The notes: a model not told the origin generated them from the sequence alone. Positions 16,334-25,630 are shown, numbered from the stretch's first letter. The stretch: DNA of 64,000 bases from Planctomycetota bacterium (GCA_016779205.1 JADHOC010000002.1:124001-188000); one strand, 5' to 3'. Numbers and translations are program-made.

Positions 16334-18779
16334 CCCCCGCGCGGTCGCGCTGCTCGCCCTCACCTCGCTCCCTGCCGTCGCGGCTCAGCCTGCCGAGGAC
16401 CTCGGCTCCAAGTGGGGAACCGAGACCGAGGAGCGCAAGTACTACCGGGTGGTGAGCCTCCCGATCCCCGAGGAGCTGACGATCGAGGCGGGCGCGTTCA
16501 CCACCCTCCCCGACGGCCGGATCGCCGTGGGGACGCGGCACGGGGACATCTACCTCGTGGACGGCGTCGACGACCCCAAGCCGGAGCCGACCTACACCCT
16601 GTTCGCCTCCGGGATGGACGAGATCTTCGGCCTCGAGGCCGTGGACGGCGGCCTGCTGGTGACCCAGAGCTGTGAGCTCACCCGGGTCTCCGACGCGGAC
16701 GGCGACGGGCGCGCGGACCGCTTCGACGTGGTCTCCGCCGGCTGGGGCTACGAGAACTACCACGAGTACGCCTTCGGCACGGGACCGGACAAGGACGGCA
16801 ACGTGCACGTGGCCCTGGGGCTCTCGTACTCCTACCACTCGCGGGCGCTGTTCCGCGGCTGGGTGCTCAAGGTCACGCCCGACGGGGAGACGATCCCCGT
16901 GGCCAGCGGCCTGCGCAGCCCGGGCGGGATCGGCCCCGACGAGAACGGCCAGGTCTTCTACATCGAGAGCCAGGGGCCCTGGAACTCGTCGTGCAGCCTC
17001 AAGGCCGTCACCGAGGGGAGCTTCCACGGGCACCCGGTGAGCTTCAACTGGTACCCCTACGCGCCGAACCTCGGCGAGGCACCCACGACGCCGAACTCGG
17101 GCACGCGCATCCTCACCGAGAAGGAGCGGGTGCCGGAGCTGACGCCGTACGCGATCGTCTTCCCGTACATCCGCATGGGCCGCTCGATCATGGGCTTCAC
17201 GGTGGATGACACGGGCGGGAGCTTCGGCCCCTTCGAGGACCAGATATTCCTCGGGGACTTCAGCCTCTCGGTCATCTTGCGGGCCACCACCGAGCAGGTG
17301 AACGGGGTCTGGCAGGGGGCCTGCTACCCCTTCCGCGAGGGGCTCTCCACCGGTCTGCTCGACGTGCACTTCAGCCCCGAGGGCAAGCTCATCGCCGGGG
17401 GGACGAACCGGGGCTGGCCGGTGCGAGGCCTCGAGCCCTTCGCCCTCGAGCGGCTCGAGTGGACCGGGATCACGCCCTTCGAGGTCGAGCGCATCACGAT
17501 CCACCCGGAGGGCTTCGACGTGCGCTTCACCCTCCCGGTGGACCCCGAGACCGCCTCCAGGCCTGAGAACTGGGTCATGGGGACGTTCACGCACATCTAC
17601 CACGGCGCCTACGGGGGCCCCGAGGTGGACCGCACCGTGCCCGAGGTCCGCTCCGTCACGGTCTCGAGCGATGGGCTCTCGGCCCGCGTGGTGCTCGACA
17701 CCCTGAAGAAGGGCCACGTCCACGAGTTCGACCTGGCGGCCCTGCGCTCCGCCGCCGGCGAGCCGCTGCTCCACCGGGACGCGTACTACACGGTGAACGA
17801 GATCCCCGCCGCCCGGAGCCATCCGGTCCCCGAGGACCCGCGCTGGCTCACCTATCCCGCGAAGGACGCCGGGGAGGACGCCCCCCACGTGGTGTTCGTG
17901 GTGGGCGACCAGGAGTACCGCAGCGAGGAGTGCTCGCCGATGCTCGCGGAGATGTTCGCGGAGCGCCACGGGATGCACACCACGGTGCTCTTCGCCCAGG
18001 ACGAGCAGGGCCGCGTGGACCCCACTGCGAAGATCAAGTGGGAGGACAGGGAGGTCGTCCACGACATCCCCGGGCTCGAGCACCTCGAGGGCGCCGACGC
18101 GGTGGTCTTCTACACCCGACTGCTCACCCTGCCGGACGACCAGCTGGCCCACATCTACCGGTACCTCGACTCCGGCCGGCCCATCCTGGCGATCCGCACG
18201 GCCAACCACGGCTTCATCGGATGGGACTACCGCGTCAACGGCGAGCGGGTCCCGTTCGGTGAGGGCGTGCTTGGCGGGTCCTTCCGGGGGCACCACGGGA
18301 ACTGGAGCCGGGACTCCACGCGGGCGAGCGTGGTGGCGGAGCACGCCGGGCACCCGATCCTCGTCGGGGTGGACGATGTTTGGGGCACGACGGACGTGTA
18401 CCGGACCTATCCGGAGGGCGGGGGGCTCCCCGAGCGGTGTGTGCCCCTGCTGATGGGCCAGCCCCTGATCGGCCGGACCCCCGATGGGCCCCCGAACGAG
18501 AAGAAGATCGCCCTCCCCGTGGCTTGGACCCGGACCTTCACCGGCTCCGCCGGCGAGGAGAGCCGGGTCTTCCACACGACCATGGGCAGCGCCAGGGACT
18601 TCGAGTGCGAGGACATGCGGCGCCTGCTCCTGAACGCGACCCTCTGGGGGCTCGACCGCGAGGCGGACATCCGGCCGGACCTCGAGGTCGCGCCCGTGGG
18701 CGCCTATGAACCGCTCGAGAGCGGTTTCAATTACGAGAAGCTCGGCGTTCGTCCCCGCCCTCCCGCGGACTTTCGCTGA
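16317..18779 (+). CDS. beta-propeller dehydrogenase-like protein fused to a ThuA domain
   Basis: 820 residues. An N-terminal signal peptide (LLALTSLPAVAA) precedes a propeller of the glucose/sorbosone-dehydrogenase/PVC membrane-bound dehydrogenase kind (about 30-390; GTRHGDIYLVDG, DADGDGRADRFD, GLRSPGGIGPDENG). A bacterial Ig-like segment follows (about 395-480). Residues about 520-790 form a ThuA-like glutamine-amidotransferase-fold domain (VVFVVGDQEYRSEE, RTANHGF, GGSFRGHHGNW, FHTTMGS), a family tied to sugar metabolism. It overlaps the five-haem cytochrome gene by 17 bases. A periplasmic sugar-oxidising complex is the likely role; this is inference. No CXXCH is present in this protein. Confidence 0.85.
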   Translation: MTSPIDPRAVALLALTSLPAVAAQPAEDLGSKWGTETEERKYYRVVSLPIPEELTIEAGAFTTLPDGRIAVGTRHGDIYLVDGVDDPKPEPTYTLFASGMDEIFGLEAVDGGLLVTQSCELTRVSDADGDGRADRFDVVSAGWGYENYHEYAFGTGPDKDGNVHVALGLSYSYHSRALFRGWVLKVTPDGETIPVASGLRSPGGIGPDENGQVFYIESQGPWNSSCSLKAVTEGSFHGHPVSFNWYPYAPNLGEAPTTPNSGTRILTEKERVPELTPYAIVFPYIRMGRSIMGFTVDDTGGSFGPFEDQIFLGDFSLSVILRATTEQVNGVWQGACYPFREGLSTGLLDVHFSPEGKLIAGGTNRGWPVRGLEPFALERLEWTGITPFEVERITIHPEGFDVRFTLPVDPETASRPENWVMGTFTHIYHGAYGGPEVDRTVPEVRSVTVSSDGLSARVVLDTLKKGHVHEFDLAALRSAAGEPLLHRDAYYTVNEIPAARSHPVPEDPRWLTYPAKDAGEDAPHVVFVVGDQEYRSEECSPMLAEMFAERHGMHTTVLFAQDEQGRVDPTAKIKWEDREVVHDIPGLEHLEGADAVVFYTRLLTLPDDQLAHIYRYLDSGRPILAIRTANHGFIGWDYRVNGERVPFGEGVLGGSFRGHHGNWSRDSTRASVVAEHAGHPILVGVDDVWGTTDVYRTYPEGGGLPERCVPLLMGQPLIGRTPDGPPNEKKIALPVAWTRTFTGSAGEESRVFHTTMGSARDFECEDMRRLLLNATLWGLDREADIRPDLEVAPVGAYEPLESGFNYEKLGVRPRPPADFR

Positions 18780-18801
18780 GCCCGCCGGGCCCCGCGGCGG
18801 C

Positions 18802-18807
18802 TAAGCT
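18802..18807 (+). promoter_or_regulatory. candidate -10 hexamer TAAGCT for the FAD oxidoreductase gene
   Basis: TAAGCT nine bases before the GTG start, enclosed by the inverted repeat GGCGGC/GCCGCC. Confidence 0.4.
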
Positions 18808-18816
18808 GAGGCCGCC

Positions 18817-20055
18817 GTGAAAGCGAAGATCCTCATCGTGGGCGGGGGTGCCATGGGCACCTCGGTCGCCCTTAGCGCAGCCAAGCGCTGCGATTCCCTG
18901 ACCGAGCCCGTCATCCTCCTCGAGAAGGGCCGGCTCGGCTCCGGCTCCTCGGGGCGCACCGGCGCGGTGGTCCACCAGGGCTACACCGAGCGCCCCCTGG
19001 CCGGCATGGCCCGGGATGCTCTGAAGGTCTACGCCACCATGCCCACCAAGGTGGGCCGGTCTGTCGGCTATCGGCGCACCGGCGTGCTCGTCGTCGCAGG
19101 GAGCGACGCGGATGAGATCTCCGCGCTCCGCGAGGACGTGGAGATGCAGCGTTCCATCGGGATCGACGTGCAGATCGTGGACGCTGCGGAGATGCGGATG
19201 ATCTGCCCGGGCATCGAGGTATCCGACGACTCCATCGGCTCCTACGAGCCCAACGGCGGCTTCGTGGATCCTCGGCGGACGATCGACACCCTCGCGGCCC
19301 TGGCCCGCACCCAGGGTGCCAGCACGCGCACCGGCGTCGAGAACCCCACCGTGCTCGTGGAGAACGGGCGCGCCGTCGGCGTGGCCACCAGCGAGGGCGA
19401 GTTCCTCGCCCCCAACGTCGTGCTCGCCACGGGCCCCTGGACCCCGATCATCCTGAAGGAGCTCGGCGTCTCCTATCCCCTGCGCGTGGTCCGCATCGAG
19501 GAGCACTTCGTGCACATGCCGGACCCCGCGGCGCTGGAGGAGATCGATGAAGGCGGCGAGGACGACGTGGAGACACGCTTCCGCCCCGACCCCCTCGACC
19601 TCATGCCGGCCGCCCACCCGGTCATCCTCGACCGGGTCAACGGCCTGCACCTGCGCTGTGAACCCTCGGCCAAGCGCACCCGCGTGGGCCGCCTCGGGTT
19701 CGACGGGCTGCCCGAGCTGGAGCGACCCGAGAGTCTCGATGAGGCGGTTGGCGACGAGATGCGCGAGTGGGCGCGGCCCAAGCTCGAGGCGCGCATGCCC
19801 GTGTACAAGGGGATGGACGACGAGGGCGGCCAGGCCGCCTGGATCACGCTCACCCCGGACCAGCGACCGATCGTGGGCGCGGTCAAGGAGATCCCCGGCC
19901 TCTACGTGGTGACGGGCTTCTCCGGCAACGACTTCCAGCTCGCGCCGAGCATCGGCGAGGGGCTGGCCCAGATGATCCTGGGCCAACCCATCAGCGCCAT
20001 CGACCCGGAGTTCTTCTCTCCGGACCGGTTCGAGGCGAGCGCCGCGAAGGGCTGA
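18817..20055 (+). CDS. FAD-dependent oxidoreductase (DAO family)
   Basis: 412 residues of the D-amino-acid-oxidase/glycine-oxidase fold. The FAD motif VGGGAMGTSVALSA is at 8-21, GSGSSGRTGAVVHQG (about 45-59) is the typical second flavin segment, and a C-terminal GLYVVTGFSGNDFQLAPSIGEGLA closes the FAD site. Related members include sarcosine oxidase, dimethylglycine dehydrogenase beta and L-2-hydroxyglutarate oxidase; substrate is not evident. Starts at a GTG 37 bases after the propeller-ThuA stop; it may have its own promoter. Confidence 0.88.
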   Translation: MKAKILIVGGGAMGTSVALSAAKRCDSLTEPVILLEKGRLGSGSSGRTGAVVHQGYTERPLAGMARDALKVYATMPTKVGRSVGYRRTGVLVVAGSDADEISALREDVEMQRSIGIDVQIVDAAEMRMICPGIEVSDDSIGSYEPNGGFVDPRRTIDTLAALARTQGASTRTGVENPTVLVENGRAVGVATSEGEFLAPNVVLATGPWTPIILKELGVSYPLRVVRIEEHFVHMPDPAALEEIDEGGEDDVETRFRPDPLDLMPAAHPVILDRVNGLHLRCEPSAKRTRVGRLGFDGLPELERPESLDEAVGDEMREWARPKLEARMPVYKGMDDEGGQAAWITLTPDQRPIVGAVKEIPGLYVVTGFSGNDFQLAPSIGEGLAQMILGQPISAIDPEFFSPDRFEASAAKG

Positions 20056-20071
20056 GCCCGGCGCCGGGCTC
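20054..20071. terminator. GC-rich palindrome between convergent genes
   Basis: Perfect eight-base arms GAGCCCGG/CCGGGCTC around CG in the 27-base gap separating the convergent oxidoreductase and esterase genes. No T run on either strand, so a GC-only bidirectional terminator is possible. Confidence 0.35.
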
Positions 20072-20082
20072 GCCGTCGCCGA

Positions 20083-22050
20083 TCAGGGGGTGCGGAAGGG
20101 CGCCATGGGCAGGCCCGCGCCGCCCATGACGGAGGCGTAGCCCGCGTCGTTCCACAGGTAGCGGGCGTGCACCGGCGCCTCGACCGCCGGGCTGCTGAGG
20201 ATGACCCCCTGGCCGTCCTCGCTGAGGCGCGCCACTGCGGGCACGTACACCCCGTCCTCACCCGCGACCTCGAACTGGTCGATCTGCTCTCCGATGGCCT
20301 GCAGCGACCCGTGGACGTGGTCGAACTCCAGCGAGAGCTCCCCTCCTGCCGGGACCGCGCGCCGCAGACGGGGGCCCTCGGCCACGGTGCCGGCGAAGCC
20401 GTACAGGTCGCGGAGGGCGAAGAGGGCGAGGCGCTCGCCCACCGTCCACTTGTTCACGGGGTGGATGTCGCGGGCGTTGCCGATGTCCGCGGTGAGGGCC
20501 ATGCCGGTGGCGGGGAGCTCCCGGGCGGCCAGGGCCTGGGCCTCGCGCACGAGCGCGGTCTTCCCGTCATCGCCGCCGCCGTAACCGTAGGGCGCCAGCT
20601 GGACGAAGTAGAAGGGCAGCTCGGGCGCCTCCCAGCGCGCGCGCCAGTCCGAGATCATGGCGGGGAAGAGCTCGCGGTACTCCTCGGCGCGGTAGCGGTT
20701 GGACTCGCCCTGGTACCAGATCGCCCCGCGGATGCCGAAGGGCAGGATCGGCGCGATCATGCCGTTGAAGAGGGCGGCGGGCGTGTTCTGGTTGGTGGTC
20801 TGCTTGGCGGGGACAGACGGCAGGGACCGGACCGGGGCGCCGCGCCGGACGCGCCACTCGCCGGTCAGGTCGAGGTCGGCGCCCTCGAAGGAGAGGCGGA
20901 TGGGAGGGCGGCCCTCGGGGTCCGCCCTCGGCGCGAAGCCGCCCGGTCCACCCGTGTCCACCGCGCGGACCGCGATCACCGCCTGCCCCGCCGTGACGAG
21001 GTGCGCCGGGACGCGATACCTGCGCACCTGGGCATGGGAGCCGGGTGCCAGGGTCGAGGCGATGCTGACGCCATTCCAGAACGTCTCGTCCATGTCGTCG
21101 ATGGGGGACAGGACGAGCTCGAGCTCCTGGGCGTCCCAGTCGCTGGGGACCTCCACGCGCCTGCGGTACCAGACGACGCCATCGTGGTCGCCCACCGGGC
21201 CCGACTCGAAGTGGGCGGGCAGGACCTGGACGTCCCAGCCCTCATCGTCGAAGTCCGCCGAGGGGAACGACTTCGTCCAGTAGCGACTGTCGTCCACGCG
21301 CTTCCAGAACGACTCCACGGCGGAGGCGTACTGGTCGGGGTCGGCGTTCCGGATGCGTTCGAGGGTGGCGGCGTGGTAGGGGAACTGCTGGACCACCTCC
21401 TCGCTGGTCCACGCCTCGGCCCGCGTCCCGCCCCAGGCGGAGACGACGAGCCCGATGGGGATGTCGAGACGGTCCTGCAGGGCGCAGGCGAAGAAGTAGG
21501 CGACGGCGCTGCAGCGCAGGCTGTCGTCGCCCGAGGCCGTCCACCAGCGCGCATTGCAGTCCTCGCGCGGCGCCTCGGCGGTGGTCTGGGGGATGTCGAA
21601 GAAGCGCACCTGGGCGCGGTCCAGGTTCGCCGTGCGCTCGTTGACCGCCTCGCTCCGCCTGGCCGCCGGGAGGATCAGGTCGAGGGTCCACTCCATGTTG
21701 GACTGGCCCGAGCAGAGCCAGACCTCACCGATCAGCACGTCGCTGAGCTCGAGGGTCTCGTCCCCGCTGGTGACCTCGACCGAGAAGGGTCCCCCCGCGG
21801 CAGGGGTGGCGAGCTCGGCGCGCCAGCGGCCCGAGGCGTCGGCCGCCGCCGTCACGGGTGCCGCGCCGGGCCAGCTCCCGCGGAGGCTGATCTGATCTCC
21901 GGGGTCCGCCCAGCCCCAGATCGGCGCGCTGGACTCGCGCTGGAGGACCATCCCGTCGGAGAACACGGCGGGCAGCCGGAGCTCTGCCGCGCTGGCGGCG
22001 TCGGCGGGGACGAGGAGGAGGAGGGAGGCGGCCGGGAGGAGGCGGAGCAT
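20083..22050 (-). CDS. sialate O-acetylesterase family protein
   Basis: Exported SGNH-type esterase of about 655 residues, predicted to remove O-acetyl groups from sialic acids or other glycans. Signal peptide is LLPAASLLLLVPADAASA. The nucleophile lies in CSGQSNMEW; AIWYQGESN forms the later block and DIGNARDIHPVNKW carries the catalytic Asp-His pair near the C-terminus. A jelly-roll-like insertion lies between. ATG 22050 is used; an in-frame GTG at 22080 adds ten residues, but a TAAGGT hexamer overlaps that GTG, favouring the ATG. Such esterases are abundant in planctomycetes, where many are thought to act on algal polysaccharides. Confidence 0.9.
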   Translation of the reverse strand: MLRLLPAASLLLLVPADAASAAELRLPAVFSDGMVLQRESSAPIWGWADPGDQISLRGSWPGAAPVTAAADASGRWRAELATPAAGGPFSVEVTSGDETLELSDVLIGEVWLCSGQSNMEWTLDLILPAARRSEAVNERTANLDRAQVRFFDIPQTTAEAPREDCNARWWTASGDDSLRCSAVAYFFACALQDRLDIPIGLVVSAWGGTRAEAWTSEEVVQQFPYHAATLERIRNADPDQYASAVESFWKRVDDSRYWTKSFPSADFDDEGWDVQVLPAHFESGPVGDHDGVVWYRRRVEVPSDWDAQELELVLSPIDDMDETFWNGVSIASTLAPGSHAQVRRYRVPAHLVTAGQAVIAVRAVDTGGPGGFAPRADPEGRPPIRLSFEGADLDLTGEWRVRRGAPVRSLPSVPAKQTTNQNTPAALFNGMIAPILPFGIRGAIWYQGESNRYRAEEYRELFPAMISDWRARWEAPELPFYFVQLAPYGYGGGDDGKTALVREAQALAARELPATGMALTADIGNARDIHPVNKWTVGERLALFALRDLYGFAGTVAEGPRLRRAVPAGGELSLEFDHVHGSLQAIGEQIDQFEVAGEDGVYVPAVARLSEDGQGVILSSPAVEAPVHARYLWNDAGYASVMGGAGLPMAPFRTP

Positions 22051-22097
22051 GGTGCGCGATGGGAGAAACGGGTTCCTCACCTTAACCGCGCTCTCCG

Positions 22098-23207
22098 TCA
22101 GGCCGCCCGGAAGCGGAGCCGGACCGTCATCGCTCCGGGAGTGTCCTCTCGTGGGACCAGGTCGAGGGACCCGCCCATGCGCTCCATCCAGCGCCGGGCT
22201 CGATAGAGGCCGAGGCCGGCGCGCGTGCTCCCGCGCTCCACCTTCTGGAAGGCGTCCGTGAGCCGCCCGGCATCCTCGGCGCCCCAGCTGCCTCCGCTGT
22301 CCGTGACCTCCACCTGGACCGAGCCGTCCGTGTCGACGGTGGCCCGGAGGTCCACGACAACCGGGCCATCCCCGGCGGCCTGCTCGGCGTTCTCGACGAG
22401 GGCGCCCAGGGCCACCTCAAGGCCTGCGGGGCAGCAGGTCAGGAGGAGGGAAGAGCCGTCAGGGGTCTGGACGCGCACGTCGGCGCCGCCACTGGCCGAG
22501 CGCCGCTCCTTCCAGGCGGCGACCCACGGGGCGAGGTCGACGGGCAGGAGCTCCACGGGCGTCGTCTCGTCCACCACCAACCCACGGCCCGCATCCAGCA
22601 GGTCGGCCAGGGCTCGGGCGGTGTCGCCGAGGCCCTCGATGAGGCCCTCGGCTTCGGGGCCCGCGGCCCGCTTGAGGGCGGCCAGCCGGAAGCTGTGATT
22701 CGTCAGCCACGACTTCCCGTCGTGGACGAGCTGGGCGGCGAGGCGTTGGGGGTGATCAGGGCCCAGCTCGCGCCGAGGGGGTGCCTCCGGGGCCGCGCCC
22801 TGGGGCGCGGGGCCGTGCGCGCCGACCTTGTCCATGGCCTCCGCCAGGCGCTCCGACGAGATCTTGCCCTTGTCCAGGAAGCCCAGGGCGCCCGCGGCCC
22901 GGGCGCCCTCTGCGACCTCGGGGTCGTCCAGGGCGCTGAGCACGAGGACCGCTGCGCCGCGCTCGGCGAACTCTGCCACGCGCTCCAGGGTCGCCTCGGG
23001 GAGGCTGTCGGGGAGCGTGAGGTCCAGGAGGACCAGGTCGGCGGGGCTGGCCCGGTGCTGCCGAAGGCCATCCTCCACGCGGCCGGCGTGGTCGATCTCG
23101 CCCACCCGGTCCCCCAGGCGCCCGAGGTGGGCGCGGAGGATCCGCTCATAGACGGGGTCGTCCTCGACGATCAGCAGGCGGAGGGGGGCTTGGGCGGGCG
23201 GACTCAT
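22098..23207 (-). CDS. response regulator fused to a histidine-kinase-like ATPase
   Basis: 369 residues. Receiver 10-130: acidic pair ED at 15-16, phospho-acceptor Asp62 (LLDLTLPD), Lys near 112. A proline-rich linker follows, then a DHp-like helix with an unusual box (LVHDGKSWLTNHSF, about 165-178) in place of HExxNP, then a HATPase domain with N box LVENAEQAA, G1 VTDSGGSWG and G2 GLGLYRARRW. The His-Asp pair in the box could still accept phosphate. No membrane segments or DNA-binding domain. Likely cytosolic signalling hub; partner unknown. Monocistronic. Confidence 0.82.
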   Translation of the reverse strand: MSPPAQAPLRLLIVEDDPVYERILRAHLGRLGDRVGEIDHAGRVEDGLRQHRASPADLVLLDLTLPDSLPEATLERVAEFAERGAAVLVLSALDDPEVAEGARAAGALGFLDKGKISSERLAEAMDKVGAHGPAPQGAAPEAPPRRELGPDHPQRLAAQLVHDGKSWLTNHSFRLAALKRAAGPEAEGLIEGLGDTARALADLLDAGRGLVVDETTPVELLPVDLAPWVAAWKERRSASGGADVRVQTPDGSSLLLTCCPAGLEVALGALVENAEQAAGDGPVVVDLRATVDTDGSVQVEVTDSGGSWGAEDAGRLTDAFQKVERGSTRAGLGLYRARRWMERMGGSLDLVPREDTPGAMTVRLRFRAA

Positions 23208-23218
23208 GCTCGTCCCTC

Positions 23219-23224
23219 AGCTTA
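23219..23224 (-). promoter_or_regulatory. candidate -10 hexamer TAAGCT for the receiver-ATPase gene
   Basis: Minus-strand TAAGCT, 11 bases before the ATG at 23207. Confidence 0.4.
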
Positions 23225-23292
23225 CGTCCTCGCGGGGGCAAAGGCGCTGACCGCGGCCAGGGGGAGTGGTCGAATCGATCGAGGCTGCCTCT

Positions 23293-23332
23293 GGCCACTA
23301 AACGCCCGGCCGGGCGAGTGGTGTGGCCTTTT
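23293..23332 (+). terminator. two-stem hairpin ending in CTTTT upstream of purF
   Basis: Outer stem GGCCA (23293-23297) with TGGCC (23324-23328), inner stem CGCCC/GGGCG (23303-23307, 23312-23316), followed by CTTTT. It looks like an intrinsic terminator reading toward purF although no plus-strand gene precedes it. An attenuator in the purF leader or the end of a small RNA are the options. A TACCCT hexamer at 23338-23343 could instead start purF transcription after the hairpin. Confidence 0.45.
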
Positions 23333-23414
23333 CCGGGTACCCTCTCCGCCGGCCGCGACCGATCCTCGGCGCGGCACACTCCCAGCACCAGCGCGACTCC
23401 AGGGAACTGAATCT

Positions 23415-24893
23415 ATGTGCGGCTTCATCGGAATCTTCGGCCCGGACGGGGTCGATGTGGCGCCCGAGATCTACGAGGGGCTCCTGGCGGTCCAGCATCG
23501 CGGCCAGGACGCGGCGGGGATCACGACCTTCACGGACCGCTTCAACGTGAAGAAGGGGTTCGGGCTCGTGGTCGAGGTCTTCGACGAGTCGAACATGAGC
23601 CGACTCAAGGGCCACCTGGGCGTGGGCCACGTCCGCTACCCAACGGTCGGCGCGAACCGCAACGAGGACGCCCAGCCCTTCCACCACACGTTCCCGATCG
23701 GGACCGCGATGGTGCACAACGGCAACGTGACCAACTTCGTGGAGCTCTCCGACTCACGCTTCAGGTCGAAGATGACCCGGCTCAACTCGACCTGTGACCT
23801 CGAGGTGCTGCTCTACGTCTTCCAGGAGGCGCTCGCGGAGCGCTACAACGCGAGCGGGGGCAAGGTCACCGTGGACGACGTCTTCCACGCGGTGGCGCGG
23901 GTCTACAAGGAGGTCAAGGGCGCCTACTCCGTGTGCGCCACGATCGCCGACGTGGGGATGGTGGCCTTCCGCGACCCGTTCGGGATCAAGCCCGCGGTCT
24001 TCGGGCAGCGGACCGACGAGCACGGCGAGTGGTTCGCGTGCGCCTCGGAGAGCGTCGTCCTCGACGTGAACGGCTACGAACGGACGATCGACATCGGCCC
24101 CGGCGAGGCGATCTTCGTGGACAGCAGCCGCAAGGTGCACCGGCGCCAGGTGGGCGATCAGCCCCATCGTCCCTGCATCTTCGAGTACGTCTACTTCGCG
24201 CGCCCTGACTCGTTCATCGATGACATCAGCGTCTACAAGACGCGCCACCGCTTCGGGATCGCCCTCGCGCAGCAGTGGAAGGCCTCCGGGGCCCCGATGC
24301 CCGACGCGGTCATCCCCGTCCCCGATAGCTCGCGCGATGCGGCCCAGGCCTGCGCCGCCGAGCTCGGCGTCCCCTACCGCGAGGGCCTCGTGAAGAACCG
24401 GTACATCGGCCGGACCTTCATCATGCCCAACCAGCAGGCTCGGACCTCCTCGATCCGGCGCAAGCTGAACCCGATCCCGATCGAGTTCGACGGGAAGGAC
24501 GTGCTGCTCGTGGACGACTCGGTGGTTCGAGGGAACACCTCGCGCCGGATCGTGGACACGGCGCGCGGCGCCGGGGCTCGCAACGTCTACCTCGGCGTCA
24601 CGAGCCCGCCGCTGGTGGCTCCCTGCCCCTACGGCGTCGACATGGCGAGCAAGCGCGAGTTCATCGCGACGGACCGGACCGTGGACGAGATCGCGGAGTC
24701 CCTGGGCGTGGACCGACTGATCTACCTGGACCGAGAGGCGATGAACGAGGCGGCGCGGGTCGGCAACCGAAACATCTCCAAGTTCTGCAACGCGTGCTTC
24801 ACGGGCGACTATCCGACGCCGGACGTGACGCTGGACCGGCTGCGCAAGATCGAAGCGGAGCGCGAGGAGCAACGGGACAACGTTCCGGTCTGA
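23415..24893 (+). CDS. purF: amidophosphoribosyltransferase
   Basis: First committed step of purine synthesis: PRPP plus glutamine gives phosphoribosylamine. 492 residues. Met1 is followed directly by the nucleophile Cys2 in MCGFIGIFG with no propeptide, so only Met removal is needed. HRGQDAAGI, GHVRYPTVG and VHNGNVTNF mark the glutaminase; the PRPP-binding VLLVDDSVVRGNTS lies in the C-terminal phosphoribosyltransferase half. Three cysteines near the C-terminus (one in VAPCPYG, two in KFCNACF) could be ligands of an iron-sulphur cluster as in Bacillus PurF. The longer upstream frame is not used because the Ntn nucleophile must be exposed. Confidence 0.97.
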   Translation: MCGFIGIFGPDGVDVAPEIYEGLLAVQHRGQDAAGITTFTDRFNVKKGFGLVVEVFDESNMSRLKGHLGVGHVRYPTVGANRNEDAQPFHHTFPIGTAMVHNGNVTNFVELSDSRFRSKMTRLNSTCDLEVLLYVFQEALAERYNASGGKVTVDDVFHAVARVYKEVKGAYSVCATIADVGMVAFRDPFGIKPAVFGQRTDEHGEWFACASESVVLDVNGYERTIDIGPGEAIFVDSSRKVHRRQVGDQPHRPCIFEYVYFARPDSFIDDISVYKTRHRFGIALAQQWKASGAPMPDAVIPVPDSSRDAAQACAAELGVPYREGLVKNRYIGRTFIMPNQQARTSSIRRKLNPIPIEFDGKDVLLVDDSVVRGNTSRRIVDTARGAGARNVYLGVTSPPLVAPCPYGVDMASKREFIATDRTVDEIAESLGVDRLIYLDREAMNEAARVGNRNISKFCNACFTGDYPTPDVTLDRLRKIEAEREEQRDNVPV

Positions 24894-24933
24894 GCGCCCC
24901 ACGCCCCACGCCCCTCAGCCCGCCTGGGCCCAT

Positions 24934-24973
24934 CGACGGGCGAGTCCCCAGCGGGCCTCGCCCGTCGTCTTTT
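24934..24973 (+). terminator. intrinsic terminator of purF
   Basis: An 11-base perfect stem (24934-24944 with 24957-24967), 12-base loop, followed by TCTTTT, 40 bases after the purF stop. Confidence 0.85.
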
Positions 24974-25108
24974 GAGACCGTGGGCCCTGTGCGCTGGGGC
25001 AAAACGAGGCACGCGGCAGGTATCGACGATTCGCTCCGTGGCGCCCCGGCGGTGCGGCCGATGAACGGGCCCAAGGCCGCAGTCCGACGGAGTCCACCGA
25101 TCCCAGCC

Positions 25109-25564
25109 ATGCAGAAGGTCCTCATCGCAGAGAAAGATCCCGAGACGCGGGAGCACTACGCCTCCCTCGTCAAGGCGCTGGGGCACCGTCCGCTGGTCTG
25201 TGAGGACGCGATCGCAGTCCTCGACTGCGCGAGCGCGCACCCCGAGATCGACGCCATCGTCATGGACCTCGACCTCCCCGGAGCGTGGGGCGAGCAGCTC
25301 CTCGAGGTCCTCAGCGGCCTCGATCACCTGGCCCAGGCGCCCATCATCGTGGTCTCGGCCCCCCGCTCGCGCACCGAGTTGATGCGCCTGCTGGTCATGG
25401 GGATGCACCAGTGGTTCGAGAAGCCGCCGGAGTCCGAGGAGCTGATGGGGGCGATCCGCACCTGCCTCGAGCGGAGCGCGGCCCTGGATATCTTCGACGT
25501 GGACGGGCCCATGCCCGCCGCGAACCAGGGTGCCGAGGGCGGCTCCTGGTTGATGCACGCGTGA
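25109..25564 (+). CDS. single-domain response regulator
   Basis: 151 residues, essentially a lone receiver domain with a short tail. Acidic pair near EKD (8-10), phospho-acceptor Asp53 (IVMDLDLPG), switch Ser in VVSAP and Lys105 in WFEKPP are all present, so it should be phosphorylated. No output domain; it likely works by protein contact or as a phosphate sink. ATG 25109 is used; an in-frame ATG 16 codons upstream is possible. The gene stands alone between purF and the glycosyltransferase. Confidence 0.82.
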   Translation: MQKVLIAEKDPETREHYASLVKALGHRPLVCEDAIAVLDCASAHPEIDAIVMDLDLPGAWGEQLLEVLSGLDHLAQAPIIVVSAPRSRTELMRLLVMGMHQWFEKPPESEELMGAIRTCLERSAALDIFDVDGPMPAANQGAEGGSWLMHA

Positions 25565-25630
25565 TCCCGAGCGGCGCGGCTGCCGCGATGGAGAACCGGC
25601 GCGCGCCTGCGGACGTTGGCGGCCGCGCAC

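Noticed and set aside
14048-16363. Open frame of 771 codons antisense to the five-haem cytochrome
   Set aside because: Opposite strand carries five CXXCH motifs, a signal peptide and coupled neighbours.
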